Of a DNA stretch of 64,000 nt, positions 33,328 through 42,365 are shown in pieces. The first letter of the stretch is position 1. Each line of letters starts with the position of its first letter. The notes below the pieces were generated by a model that saw only the letters and a list, made by a program, of their open reading frames with translations, did not search any database and was not told the origin of the DNA. The position numbers were made by a program, and so were the translations under genes. The stretch spans positions 200,266 through 264,265 of the forward strand of contig MSGZ01000009.1 of the NCBI GenBank assembly GCA_001940925.1, given 5' to 3'. Source of the stretch: Ruminococcus sp. Phil11. GTDB taxonomy: Bacteria > Bacillota > Clostridia > Oscillospirales > Ruminococcaceae.

Positions 33328-34866
33328 TCAGCGTTTTACAAAATATTCCTCATACCACACAAGGAAGGTGTAGATCGTCCAGACCTTGCGCCAGAGGTCG
33401 GAGTTTCCGCCGACATATTCGTCGTAGATCGCCTGCACCTGCTCCGGCTTGAAGAATTTTGCACAGATATCGCTTGTGAGCAGTCTGCGCACATCGCCGT
33501 TATACTGCTCGTCAGCGAGCCAGAGACGGATCGGCACGATGAAGCCGAGCTTCTTGCGGAACGCGATCTCCTCCGGCAAAACCTTTGCCGCAGCGGTACG
33601 GAACGCGACCTTGTTCTGTTCCTCCGTGACCTTATACTCCGACGGCATCCGAGATGCGATATCGAAGATGCGGCGGTCGGTCAGCGGCATCCGGATCTCC
33701 AGACCGGCAGCCGTGCTCATCTTGTCAACATTGAGGTAAATGTCGCCCTCCAGCCAGATCTGGATATCGACATCGGACATTTTTGTCAGCGGGTCGAGCC
33801 CCTCGGTCTCCTCGTAGATCTGCTGCACCAGCTTGATCGGCAGGACTTCCGGATCGTAATGCTGCAGCAGACGCTCCTTTTCGTCCTCTTTCATGATGTT
33901 GGTATTGCCGACATAGAAGGTCTTGAGGTTGTCGCCGTAGCGTTCCGCATTGCGGTACATATTGTATCCGCCGAAAAATTCGTCTGCACCCTCACCAGAA
34001 TAGCAGAGCTTTGTATGTTCTGCGGTTGCAAGGCAGCCGAGCGTAAACACGATCGCGGATGCATCACCGAGCGGCTGTTCCATGTTGTACATGACATACG
34101 GCACGATATCGAAATACTGCTGCGGGGTGATCTTTGCGACGGAATGCTCGACGCCGAGCAGCTCTGCGGTTTTTGCAGCAATGCGGGATTCGTCGAAGCG
34201 TTCCTCGTCGTAGCCGCAGGAATCTGCGCGCTTTGCATCGGACATTGCAAGTACATAGGAGGAATCCACGCCGCCGGACAGGAAGGATTCCGCTGTCTCG
34301 TCAGCGGTCTTGACCTCGCGCATCATCTGTGCAAGTGTCTCATGGATCTCGTCGGCATATTCGTTCAGCGAGCGGCTTCTGTCCGGATGAAATTCCGGTT
34401 TCCAGTAGCGCGTTACGGTAAAGCTGCCCTTGCTCCATTCAAGCAGACAGCCCGGCATCAGCTTTTTCAGTCCCTTGAAAAAGGTATCTTCCCCGGCAAC
34501 ATAGGTCAGCGTCAGATAGATCTGGAGCATACTTTCGTTGAGCTCTTTGACAAAGCCGTCTTGCCCGATGATATCGCGGATCATGGTACCGTAGAGCAGC
34601 CTGCCGTCCGCGGTCGGATAGTAGTAAAACGGCTTGGTGCCGAAGTGGTCGCGGACACAGATCAGCTTTTCCGCATCGGAATCCCACAGCGCGAATGCAA
34701 ACATGCCGTAGAGATGATCCGGCAGCGCATTGCCCCATGCTTCGTATCCCTTGCAGAGGATCGCCTGTTCCCTTTCTTCACGGGAAAGCGTTTTGTCAAT
34801 GGAAAGCTCCCCGCAGAGAGCCTCCCAGTTGCGGATATGTCCGCGGTAGGTTTTCAGTTCGATCAT
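33328..34866 (-). CDS. Asparagine-synthetase-like amidotransferase lacking the glutaminase cysteine
   Basis: 512 residues. The synthetase half is intact: PP-loop SFLSGGVDSSYVLAM (near 195), SGEGADEFFGGY (near 290) and AFRKKLGFIVPIRLW. Known AsnB proteins start Met-Cys-Gly, where the exposed Cys splits glutamine. Here the protein starts MIELKTYRGHIRNWE, equivalent to about residue 70 of AsnB, so the catalytic cysteine and first strands of the glutaminase domain are missing while GMFAFALWD is retained. The start is supported by GAGGTG seven bases upstream and a consensus promoter 92 bases upstream. It could use free ammonia or form an amide on another acid or peptide. It heads an operon with two small proteins. 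Confidence 0.85.
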   Translation of the reverse strand: MIELKTYRGHIRNWEALCGELSIDKTLSREEREQAILCKGYEAWGNALPDHLYGMFAFALWDSDAEKLICVRDHFGTKPFYYYPTADGRLLYGTMIRDIIGQDGFVKELNESMLQIYLTLTYVAGEDTFFKGLKKLMPGCLLEWSKGSFTVTRYWKPEFHPDRSRSLNEYADEIHETLAQMMREVKTADETAESFLSGGVDSSYVLAMSDAKRADSCGYDEERFDESRIAAKTAELLGVEHSVAKITPQQYFDIVPYVMYNMEQPLGDASAIVFTLGCLATAEHTKLCYSGEGADEFFGGYNMYRNAERYGDNLKTFYVGNTNIMKEDEKERLLQHYDPEVLPIKLVQQIYEETEGLDPLTKMSDVDIQIWLEGDIYLNVDKMSTAAGLEIRMPLTDRRIFDIASRMPSEYKVTEEQNKVAFRTAAAKVLPEEIAFRKKLGFIVPIRLWLADEQYNGDVRRLLTSDICAKFFKPEQVQAIYDEYVGGNSDLWRKVWTIYTFLVWYEEYFVKR

Positions 34867-34957
34867 TTCACACCTCGAAAAATCACTCCGTCAGTGCGGA
34901 GCAGCGTTCGGAAAAAGATGCTTTTTTCCGTTTATTGTGTATGCAAAGTCCATTGCA

Positions 34958-34986
34958 AGTATACCATATATGCGGGAAATTGTCAA
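34958..34986 (-). promoter_or_regulatory. Promoter of the asparagine-synthetase-like operon
   Basis: TTGACA, 17 bases, TATACT on the minus strand. A small hairpin (CTCCG / CGGAG, about 34882-34897) lies in the leader. The position fixes the short N-terminus of the enzyme. Confidence 0.8.
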
Positions 34987-35107
34987 GAAGCAGGCCGTGC
35001 GGGAATCCCGCTGCTGCAGACAATTTGCATCTGTCTTTCATAAATCTGTCACATTCGCATGATATGATAGAAATCAGGAAGATCGAAGCAAAGAGAAAGG
35101 AGCTGCG

Positions 35108-35752
35108 ATGAGGATCTATGCTGTTGCAATGCTGCTGACGGGCGTCGGAATGCTGTCGGCATGCAGTGCTGCGAATTCGGCGGGGTCGGGTGCCTCCGTA
35201 CCCTCTGCAAAAACAGACAACATTTCTGCTGGAACGGATACGATTCTGACGGAACCGGCTGCGAAGAAACCGGATACTACCGAACAGCCTGTATATTCGC
35301 TGCCGAATCTGAACAGCTTTACCGCGCGGACGCTGGACGGCGGCAGCTTTTCGGCTGACGACTTTTCCGATGCGGATATCACTGTCATCAATATCTGGTC
35401 CACGACATGCGGCCCATGTATCCGGGAAATGCCGGAGCTTGCGGAATTTGCAGCCGGTCTGCCGGATACGGTACGCGTGATGACATGGTGCATTGACGCA
35501 GAATACTCGCCTGATCGCTCGCAGATCGGGCAGTTCATGAAGGACTGCGGTTTTCACGGTATTACGCTGACCTCCGGTGACGGGGATATGCAGACATTTC
35601 TCGAACAGCTGCAGTATACGCCGACGACGGTGTTCCTTGACAGCAGCGGCAATCTGCTGTCGGAGCCGGTGATCGGGGCAGGGGATATCGAGATCCAGTA
35701 CACTGCAAAGATCAATGACGGCCTGACAAAGCTCGGCAAGGATACGATCTGA
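35108..35752 (+). CDS. Thioredoxin-fold lipoprotein (TlpA/ResA type)
   Basis: 214 residues. A lipobox LLTGVGMLSAC (Cys19) marks a membrane-anchored lipoprotein. A low-complexity linker (20-60) precedes a TlpA-like thioredoxin domain with redox motif STTCGPC (near 98) and the usual cis-Pro region TPTTVFLDSSG (near 178). Such proteins reduce disulfides of exported proteins or cytochromes. No cytochrome-maturation or CcdA partner is visible in the window, so its electron source is unknown. The start follows AAAGGAGCTGCG. It is a single-gene transcript closed by a shared terminator. Confidence 0.87.
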   Translation: MRIYAVAMLLTGVGMLSACSAANSAGSGASVPSAKTDNISAGTDTILTEPAAKKPDTTEQPVYSLPNLNSFTARTLDGGSFSADDFSDADITVINIWSTTCGPCIREMPELAEFAAGLPDTVRVMTWCIDAEYSPDRSQIGQFMKDCGFHGITLTSGDGDMQTFLEQLQYTPTTVFLDSSGNLLSEPVIGAGDIEIQYTAKINDGLTKLGKDTI

Positions 35753-35757
35753 ATATG

Positions 35758-35797
35758 AAAAGCACCTGTCGGATGTGTGAACCGGCAGGTGCTTTTG
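35758..35797. terminator. Bidirectional terminator between lipoprotein and dockerin genes
   Basis: An 11-pair stem (AAAAGCACCTG / CAGGTGCTTTT) with inner CGG/CCG pairs, flanked by T-rich sequence on both strands, between convergent genes. Confidence 0.85.
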
Positions 35798-38203
35798 TCA
35801 TTTTGCATTCAGAAGGATGCGCTTCAGCATTGCAAGGTCGGATGCGCTGAGGACGCCGTTTCGGTCGATATCCGCGGCGATCCGGTCGGGGAGGGCGGTT
35901 TCTTCAGTCAGCAGATATTTCTGCAGCAGCACGGCATCGGCAGAATTCACTGTACCGTCCGCGTTGACATCCCCTGCGTTCACTTGCCCGAGGATATCCG
36001 CGATCTCGCAGATCTCCGCAGTATTTACTGTTCCGGCAGCGGATGTGATCTGCACGGAATACAGTCCTTTATCGGAAGCTTCACCGGCATAAACAGAGAG
36101 CGTGCGCTCCGTTGCACCGGCAATCTCCTTGCCGTCACGGTACCACTGATATTTTGCGGGCATAACAGCACCGTCGTCAACGGAAAGCGTAATGGTGCTG
36201 CCGGTCTGCAGTATGACAGTGCGCTTTGCGGTATAGACCGGGAAATCCGGTTTCAGCGTGTAGGAATCCGCGGTCACATCGCTGCACACAGCCCATTCGT
36301 TTGCTTCATCCTGCAGAAAGTAGCGGATCTTGTTGAGCGTGATGCCCTGTTCTAGCTCCATGACCGGGCCGAACGGGATCCGGAATTCGACCACGCCCGG
36401 CGTATGCTTCTGCAGGCAGCCGGTATACGAGCCGTGATTGAAATATACATATCCGCCGCTGGTATAATACATCCAGTAGCGTGTATCGTTTTTTTCATTG
36501 TTCAGGGAAATGTTGTGCACCTCTGACTGCGCCGTCGGGTCGTATGTTGCCGTGATATAGAGATACTGCTCGTCATTGTGCAGATACAGCTTACCGGACT
36601 CTGTCTCCGCAGCCGGTGTTCCGAGTTCGCCGTCATGCGAGACGGCACCGTCCGTCAGCTGCAGCCCGTTGATCGTATAGAGCGTGCCGTCGCCGCTGCC
36701 GAATCCGGTATGCGTCAGCAGTGCCGGATCATCGGTGCTTTTGATCTGCACCTTGCCGATGTAGTTCGCACCGAGGCCGGGATTCCACAGCCCCTCATTT
36801 GCAAACCGTACCGAGCGCAGATGCGTCTGCTGCACGGGATTGTCACCGACGGATAATTTCAGATACGCTTTCCAGTCGCCGGTCTCCAGACCGCCCGGCA
36901 CCTGCACCGATACGGCTTCCTCTGTTCTGGTGCAGGAACGCCACTTTGCCGAATCCAGCGGGATCTCCGTGCGGATGTAATTACCGTCCTTTTCGAGCAG
37001 CAGCTCTGCTTTCTGCCTGCGGATCGGATTTGCAAAGCCGGTGTTTTCAACCGTGAATTTCAGCTTTAATTCGCCGCCCTGCGTGATCGCCGGGGTCATT
37101 TCGGCTTTCCGGATGACAAACCGGTAGCCGAGGTGATCGCGCATGAATTTGCGCACGGTCTGGCCGTAATACGCGCTGTTGTCAACATCCGGCACATCGT
37201 ACTGCTCACCGAAGGTGTAGTCATTGTACAATGCGAAAATATTGCTGTTGATATAACTAAGATGCGTTTTATACATCTCCGGGATCGCGTTCTCCGGCAG
37301 ATAGGTGTCATACTTCTTCGCGAAATCGAGATTGCCCGAGAACTCCCCGCCGAAATAACTGGTCAGCGTCTGCCTGCCGAGCCATGTCGTTTCGTTTTCG
37401 CGGTTGGAATATGTGCCGAGGTCGCTGTCCGAGCCCATGTAGCCGTCATCGTACAGACCGACTCTCGCGGCGCGGCTGCCCGGCTCGGAGACCCAGTTCA
37501 CGAGCTCCTTCTGCTCGATGCCTGCCCATTTTGCAAAGATGTTCGGCGTGCGGACGGTGACCGGGATCGGGTCGGGTACGACGTCCAGCAGCAGGTCAAG
37601 CAGCTCGGCCTTTTGCTCAAGGGAGCAGTATTTTCCGCCCCATTGTTCGCCGTAGCAGCCGACGAACCCGCTCTCCACATACATCAGGATATCCTGATAA
37701 TCCTCGAATAATTTGCTGTCCGCGATTTGCTGAATGTGCGTTTTGAGCATATCGAATGTCGCAGGCTCCGGGTTCTGAGTGCCGTCGTCATCATAGCGAA
37801 AGCGCACGGCGATTGTACAGCCGTTATTCCGGCAGTTCTCAAAGGTGCCGCGCAGACCCGCAAAAAAGGTATCGTCCAGCGGGTAGTCCGTGCCTGGCGT
37901 ATACGTGCCGTCGTCGTTTTTGGTGCCGTTCTCGCCGCTGGAAAATGCCCCGATGTCAATGAACATCAGCACAAGGCTGCCGGTCGGATTCTGCACGGCG
38001 GTCTTGCCGGGGGCACAGCGGTACCAGAGCGTTGAGGTGTAACCCATGCCGGGATTGAGGATTGTCTCAGTCGATTCCGAATAGCTGATGCCGGTTTCAG
38101 TCAGTGCGTCGGCTGCAGAAACAGCAGGCATCGGGGCACAGGGGATGAATGTGCCGAGCAATGATACTGTTAAGAATGCCGCAATGCGTTTCAGTTGTTT
38201 CAT
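35798..38203 (-). CDS. Secreted DUF4874/DUF4832 protein with Ig-like domain and dockerin
   Basis: 801 residues from the ATG behind AAAAAGGAGG. Signal peptide (1-30); DUF4874-like barrel N-terminus (STETILNPGMGYTSTLW, FMFIDIGAF-type strands) followed by DUF4832 (about 290-500). A region with YLYITATYD strands follows (about 500-640), then an Ig-like domain (about 645-730; YQWYRDGKEIAGAT) and a dockerin (about 735-800) with two full calcium loops, DVNADGTVNSAD and DIDRNGVLSASD. The DUF4874/4832 pair looks like a glycoside-hydrolase-type TIM barrel, but its activity is not established. The intact dockerin implies attachment to a scaffoldin such as those at the right end. Confidence 0.85.
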   Translation of the reverse strand: MKQLKRIAAFLTVSLLGTFIPCAPMPAVSAADALTETGISYSESTETILNPGMGYTSTLWYRCAPGKTAVQNPTGSLVLMFIDIGAFSSGENGTKNDDGTYTPGTDYPLDDTFFAGLRGTFENCRNNGCTIAVRFRYDDDGTQNPEPATFDMLKTHIQQIADSKLFEDYQDILMYVESGFVGCYGEQWGGKYCSLEQKAELLDLLLDVVPDPIPVTVRTPNIFAKWAGIEQKELVNWVSEPGSRAARVGLYDDGYMGSDSDLGTYSNRENETTWLGRQTLTSYFGGEFSGNLDFAKKYDTYLPENAIPEMYKTHLSYINSNIFALYNDYTFGEQYDVPDVDNSAYYGQTVRKFMRDHLGYRFVIRKAEMTPAITQGGELKLKFTVENTGFANPIRRQKAELLLEKDGNYIRTEIPLDSAKWRSCTRTEEAVSVQVPGGLETGDWKAYLKLSVGDNPVQQTHLRSVRFANEGLWNPGLGANYIGKVQIKSTDDPALLTHTGFGSGDGTLYTINGLQLTDGAVSHDGELGTPAAETESGKLYLHNDEQYLYITATYDPTAQSEVHNISLNNEKNDTRYWMYYTSGGYVYFNHGSYTGCLQKHTPGVVEFRIPFGPVMELEQGITLNKIRYFLQDEANEWAVCSDVTADSYTLKPDFPVYTAKRTVILQTGSTITLSVDDGAVMPAKYQWYRDGKEIAGATERTLSVYAGEASDKGLYSVQITSAAGTVNTAEICEIADILGQVNAGDVNADGTVNSADAVLLQKYLLTEETALPDRIAADIDRNGVLSASDLAMLKRILLNAK

Positions 38204-38224
38204 GACGAACCCTCCTTTTTCTGT

Positions 38225-38253
38225 ATTATAACATATTGCACATAAAATTACAA
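38225..38253 (-). promoter_or_regulatory. Promoter of the DUF4874/DUF4832 dockerin gene
   Basis: TTGTAA, 17 bases, TATAAT on the minus strand, 22 bases before the start codon. Confidence 0.75.
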
Positions 38254-38292
38254 GATGAATTTTGAAATTTATAAATATCATTGCCGACAAAC

Positions 38293-38319
38293 AGACCCGC
38301 AACGATGTGCTGCGGGTCT
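38293..38319 (-). terminator. Terminator of the SmsCB-like operon
   Basis: A nine-pair stem (AGACCCGCA / TGCGGGTCT) just past the SufB-like stop, tail GTTTGT on the minus strand. Confidence 0.6.
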
Positions 38320-38323
38320 GGCT

Positions 38324-39250
38324 TTATTTCAGGAATCCGTTGATGATCTGTTCCTCGGCCTCTGCTTCGGTCAGACCGAGCGTCATCAGCTTGACAAGCT
38401 GCTCACCGGCAATCTTGCCGATCGCGGCCTCATGCACAAGTTGCGCATCGACGCTGTTTGCTTCGAGGGACGGCACCGCGAGGATGCGGCCGTCATCCAT
38501 GATGATCGAATCGCACTCGGTATGTCCCGTGCAGGCAGCATTGCCGAGAATGCACATATCGAGCTTCTGATAGGAATGATCTCTTGCAACCGAGCGCGAG
38601 ACCACATCCGCGCTGGAACCGTCGCCGTCCAGCGTGACCTTGTAGATGCTCAGCGCAGACTGCTGCCCGTGTGTCATGAGCCGCTCGCGGACGATCAGCT
38701 TTGCGTCGGCTTTCAGCTCCGCGATCGTCGAACGATCCGTGGAATCCACGCCCTTGATCTGCACCATTTCCATTTCCATGGTGCTGCCTTCATCGAGATG
38801 CACTTCCGTGACCGGATTCAGGATGCGCTTGCCGTCTCCGTTTCCGGAGCCGTAATGCTTTTCCACATATTTGACCTTCGCATTTTTCCCGATGAAGAAC
38901 CGGTGAATGCCGTCGTGCTCGGAATCCTGCGTGCCGCAGTTGTCAATGCCGCAGCCTGCCACAATCAGCACATCTGCGTCATCGCCGACATAGAAATCAT
39001 TGTAGACGGTCTCTTTCAGGCCGCTTTCGCTCAGCACGACCGGGATATGCACGCTCTCATGCTTTGTGCCTTCCTTGATGCGGATATCAATGCCGGAGCC
39101 GTTTTCCTTCGGCGTGATCTCGATATTAGCGGTTGACTGCCTGCCGACCGCCTTGCTGTTCGCACGGATATTGTATGCGCCCTCCGGGATCTCGTGGAGA
39201 CCGGCGACCTCCTGCAGAAGCTGCATCTGAATTGCGTCCATTTTCGCCAT
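38324..39250 (-). CDS. smsB: SufB/SufD-family scaffold of a minimal Fe-S assembly system (SmsB-like)
   Basis: 308 residues, much shorter than SufB (about 470). The beta-helix core of the SufBD family is present: VLIVAGCGIDNCG, EMEMVQIKGVDSTDRSTI, YKVTLDGDGSSADVVSRSVARD, CDSIIMDDGRILAVPSLEA, and the C-terminal HEAAIGKIAGEQLVKLMTLGLTE. With the adjacent SufC-like ATPase this forms the two-gene SmsCB layout proposed as a minimal SUF system in strict anaerobes. It assembles iron-sulfur clusters in the cytosol. No SufS/SufU lies nearby. The gene starts three bases after smsC ends. Confidence 0.85.
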   Translation of the reverse strand: MAKMDAIQMQLLQEVAGLHEIPEGAYNIRANSKAVGRQSTANIEITPKENGSGIDIRIKEGTKHESVHIPVVLSESGLKETVYNDFYVGDDADVLIVAGCGIDNCGTQDSEHDGIHRFFIGKNAKVKYVEKHYGSGNGDGKRILNPVTEVHLDEGSTMEMEMVQIKGVDSTDRSTIAELKADAKLIVRERLMTHGQQSALSIYKVTLDGDGSSADVVSRSVARDHSYQKLDMCILGNAACTGHTECDSIIMDDGRILAVPSLEANSVDAQLVHEAAIGKIAGEQLVKLMTLGLTEAEAEEQIINGFLK

Positions 39251-39253
39251 ATC

Positions 39254-39991
39254 TCACGCCTCCTCTGAAAGCTTGCGGCATACATCCGAAGCATATTTGG
39301 TGCCGATGATATCCGGCAGAATTTCGTCCCGTTTGCCCTGACGCAGGATCTTGCCCTCGCTCAGTACAATGATCTCATCCGCGATATTGAGGATGCGCTC
39401 CTGATGCGAAATCACAAGGATGCTTCTGCCGTTTTCGTTCTGCTGCATTTTCTCAAAAATACGGATCAGGTTCTGGAAGCTCCAGAGGTCGATGCCGGCT
39501 TCCGGTTCATCAAAGATCGCAAGCCTGACATCTCTGGCGAGAATCGTGGCGATCTCGATCCGTTTCAGCTCACCGCCGGACAGCGATGCATTGACTTCGC
39601 GCTTGATATAATCCTTTGCACAGAGTCCGACCTCGGACAGGTAGCCGCAGGCCTCACTGACGGAAATGGTCTTGCCTGCCGCAATGCGGAGCAGATCGAA
39701 AACAGTCAGTCCCTTGAAGCGAACCGGCTGCTGAAACGCAAACCCGATGCCGCATTTTGCACGGTCGGTGATGCTCATGTTTGTGATGTCTTTGCCCTCA
39801 AAGACGACCTGTCCCGCCGTAATCGGTTCAATGCCCGCAATCAGTTTTGCAAGCGTGGATTTTCCGCCGCCGTTCGGTCCTGTGATAACGATGAATTTTC
39901 CGGGGTCAAGGTGCAGGCTGATATCATTGATGATTTGAATTTCGCCGTTGTCAGATTCGGCTTTAAAAGAAATGTGATTCAGATCAAGCAT
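39254..39991 (-). CDS. smsC: SufC-like ABC ATPase of the minimal Fe-S system (SmsC-like)
   Basis: 245 residues from the ATG behind AAAGGAGA. Walker A GPNGGGKST (near 44), Q-loop GFAFQQPVRF, signature SLSGGELKRIE (near 140) and Walker B LAIFDEPEAGID match SufC rather than transport ATPases. It should bind the SufB/D-like partner encoded next and drive cluster assembly by ATP hydrolysis. It shares a divergent promoter region with the GH51 gene. Confidence 0.87.
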   Translation of the reverse strand: MLDLNHISFKAESDNGEIQIINDISLHLDPGKFIVITGPNGGGKSTLAKLIAGIEPITAGQVVFEGKDITNMSITDRAKCGIGFAFQQPVRFKGLTVFDLLRIAAGKTISVSEACGYLSEVGLCAKDYIKREVNASLSGGELKRIEIATILARDVRLAIFDEPEAGIDLWSFQNLIRIFEKMQQNENGRSILVISHQERILNIADEIIVLSEGKILRQGKRDEILPDIIGTKYASDVCRKLSEEA

Positions 39992-40032
39992 GTTCAGCTC
40001 TCCTTTCATATTGATTCGTATGATACCCTTTT

Positions 40033-40061
40033 ATTATAGCAAATATCAGGATGTTCGGCAA
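40033..40061 (-). promoter_or_regulatory. Promoter of the smsCB-like operon
   Basis: TTGCCG, 17 bases ending TTTGC, TATAAT on the minus strand, 42 bases before the start codon. Confidence 0.7.
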
Positions 40062-40143
40062 TATCAAAAGGAGATTTTTCGCGGAACGGATAAATGCAGG
40101 GGATATTTCGGCGGAATTATGTTGATATTTGCAGTTTTTCGGC

Positions 40144-40172
40144 TTGACATTCATTTCCGCAGCATTTATAAT
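40144..40172 (+). promoter_or_regulatory. Promoter of the GH51 gene
   Basis: TTGACA, exactly 17 bases, TATAAT. The ATG follows 47 bases later behind GAAAGGAG. Confidence 0.85.
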
Positions 40173-40219
40173 AATACTGAGAAAATGCAGAGCACATTTC
40201 TGCACGAAAGGAGCATTCT

Positions 40220-41701
40220 ATGAAGCATATTGACCTGCATATTCAGGCTGACAAGCCGATTTCCCGTATTGCGCCGGAAATCTACGGCCATTTTTCAGAG
40301 CATCTCGGTACCTGCATGTACGGCGGAATATACGTCGGAGAGGATTCCCCGATTCCGAATATCAACGGTGTCCGCAAGGATGTGATCGACGCTTTCAGGC
40401 AGATCCGGATGCCCGTTCTGCGCTGGCCGGGCGGCTGCTTTGCGGACGACTATCACTGGCGTGACGGCATCGGTCCGCGGGAACAGCGGAGAAAGCGCGT
40501 CAGCCGGTACTGGGGACATATCACCGAGACAAACGCATTCGGCACGCACGATTTCTTTGCGCTCTGTGAGCAGATCGGCTGTGAACCGTATCTGGCGGGG
40601 AATCTCGGCAGCGGCACCGTGCAGGAGCTCTCCGACTGGATCGAATACATCACCTTTGACGGCGATACCGATCTCACGGAGCTTCGTCGGAAAAACGGCC
40701 GGGAACAGCCGTGGAAGCTGAAATATCTCGGCATCGGCAATGAGAACTGGGGCTGCGGCGGCAATATGCGGCCGGAATACTATGCGGACGAATACAAGCG
40801 GTATCAGTCCTTCTGTGAAAGCTACGGTGACGAGCCGCTGTTTAAGATCGCGTGCGGTGCAAACGGTGACGATTTTGCATGGACGGAAACGCTGATGTCC
40901 GCCGTCGGGAACAAGCTGATGAACGGCCTGTCCGTGCATTATTATACCGTGCCGAGCGGCATCTGGGAGAAGAAGGGTGACAGCCTGGATTTCACGGATG
41001 CGGAGTATTACGCGACGGTCTCCCGCGCGCTGTACATGGACACGATCCTGCAGCGGCATATTGCGATCATGGATCAGTACGATCCGGAAGGCAGGGTCGG
41101 GCTGGTCGTGGACGAATGGGGCAACTGGTATGATCCCGCGGAAGGGGATAACCCGCATTTCCTGCATCAGCAGAACACCATGCGCGACGCAGTAACGGCG
41201 GCTGTCAATCTGAACCTGTTTAACCGGTACAGCAAGCGCATCTCCATGGCGAATCTTGCGCAGGCGGTCAATGTGCTGCAGGCGATTTTGCTGACAGAAG
41301 GTGCCGGCCTCATCAAAACGCCGACCTATCATGTGTTTGATCTGTTCAAGGGGCATCAGGGCGGAATGCTGGTTTCCGCCGACTGCGGTGACATCCGCGC
41401 CGGTGCGGACGGCGAGATACCGATGCTGTCGCATTCCGCATCGGTGAAGGACGGTGTTCTGACGCTGACCGCTGCAAACTGCTCGCTGGACGATGCTGCG
41501 GAGCTCTGCATTTCCGCTGACGGATTTGCCGCGGCGAAAGCAGAGGCACAGGTCCTCTGTGCGGATTCCTGCCGTGCGCATAACACATTTGACAAGCCTG
41601 ATACGGTTCAGCTTTTGGCTTTGCCCGTGACGCTTGACGGCAGTCTGCTCCGGCTGACGGTTCCGCCCTGCGCGGTCGTCTGTGTGACCGCTTACACATA
41701 A
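40220..41701 (+). CDS. abfA: GH51 alpha-L-arabinofuranosidase, intracellular
   Basis: 493 residues, the usual length for GH51. TIM barrel with acid/base Glu175 in GIGNENWGCGG and nucleophile Glu299 in LVVDEWGNWYD. RWPGGCFADDYHWRDGIGP (near 68-86) is the conserved substrate-site segment. A C-terminal beta domain follows (about 390-493). No signal peptide, so it removes arabinose from imported arabino-oligosaccharides in the cytosol, complementing extracellular plant-wall degradation by cellulosomal enzymes. It has its own consensus promoter and terminator. No arabinose catabolic genes lie beside it. Confidence 0.93.
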   Translation: MKHIDLHIQADKPISRIAPEIYGHFSEHLGTCMYGGIYVGEDSPIPNINGVRKDVIDAFRQIRMPVLRWPGGCFADDYHWRDGIGPREQRRKRVSRYWGHITETNAFGTHDFFALCEQIGCEPYLAGNLGSGTVQELSDWIEYITFDGDTDLTELRRKNGREQPWKLKYLGIGNENWGCGGNMRPEYYADEYKRYQSFCESYGDEPLFKIACGANGDDFAWTETLMSAVGNKLMNGLSVHYYTVPSGIWEKKGDSLDFTDAEYYATVSRALYMDTILQRHIAIMDQYDPEGRVGLVVDEWGNWYDPAEGDNPHFLHQQNTMRDAVTAAVNLNLFNRYSKRISMANLAQAVNVLQAILLTEGAGLIKTPTYHVFDLFKGHQGGMLVSADCGDIRAGADGEIPMLSHSASVKDGVLTLTAANCSLDDAAELCISADGFAAAKAEAQVLCADSCRAHNTFDKPDTVQLLALPVTLDGSLLRLTVPPCAVVCVTAYT

Positions 41702-41706
41702 AAAAC

Positions 41707-41739
41707 GATGACCGGCGCGGAAAACGCCGGTCATTTTGT
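41707..41739. terminator. Bidirectional terminator between GH51 and TetR genes
   Basis: A perfect ten-pair stem (ATGACCGGCG / CGCCGGTCAT) followed by TTTTGT, between convergent genes. Confidence 0.85.
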
Positions 41740-41743
41740 ATCG

Positions 41744-42310
41744 TTACGTTTTGGAATCGGCACGGCTGCGGGCGATCATTTCCTCTGCCATGCCCTTTTT
41801 CAGTTCGCAGATCCGGTGCAGATCCTGTTTGATATCGGACTGCATTCCGGTTCGGAGCCATTCGGAGGTCAGCCCGAAGCAGACGCATTTATAGTACCGG
41901 ATGATCAGCTCGCGGTCGTTTGCCGGGATCGGCTCGTCGCCGGCCAGTGTATCGGCATACACCGTGACGATCTCGTCGCAGACCTGCCAGAGATACTGCT
42001 CGTAGATCGCGCGGTTCGCGGAGTTGTAGATATGGAAGATCGCGCGCTTGTTTGCATAGGCAAATTCGATGACGGCGAGCAGACAGGTCTCGATCGAATC
42101 AATGCTCGGGTACTGCGCGATGATGCGCCGCGCTTCTTCCATGATGATCTCCTCGAGCAGGGTCGGGATATCCGAAAAGTGATAGTAGAAGGAATTGCGG
42201 TTGATGCCGCATTCCTCGACGATATCGCGGACGGTGATCTGCTTGAGCGGCCGCTCATTCAGCAGCCGTATAAAGGCTTCCTTGATCGCCGGTTTTGTAA
42301 AATTGGCCAT
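41744..42310 (-). CDS. TetR-family regulator
   Basis: 188 residues from the ATG behind GAAAGGAG. N-terminal helix-turn-helix (about 5-50): KQITVRDIVEECGINRNSFYYHFSDIPTLLEEI. The C-terminal helical domain resembles the TetR_C_8 (dihydroxyacetone-kinase-regulator-like) type, with RAIFHIYNSANR and YYKCVCFGLTSEWL. It lies 55 bases after the P-type ATPase gene on the same strand and may be co-transcribed. Ligand and targets are unknown; no obvious palindrome is seen near its start. Confidence 0.88.
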   Translation of the reverse strand: MANFTKPAIKEAFIRLLNERPLKQITVRDIVEECGINRNSFYYHFSDIPTLLEEIIMEEARRIIAQYPSIDSIETCLLAVIEFAYANKRAIFHIYNSANRAIYEQYLWQVCDEIVTVYADTLAGDEPIPANDRELIIRYYKCVCFGLTSEWLRTGMQSDIKQDLHRICELKKGMAEEMIARSRADSKT

Positions 42311-42365
42311 GAGTGCCACTCCTTTCAGTGATTATTATATCATATCAACGATAAAATTTCAAGTC

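Noticed and set aside
33001..35043. 680-codon open frame on the plus strand
   Set aside because: It lies antisense to the asparagine-synthetase-like gene, has a composition without hydrophobic core patterns, no ribosome site and no recognised domain; such frames are common opposite GC-rich genes.
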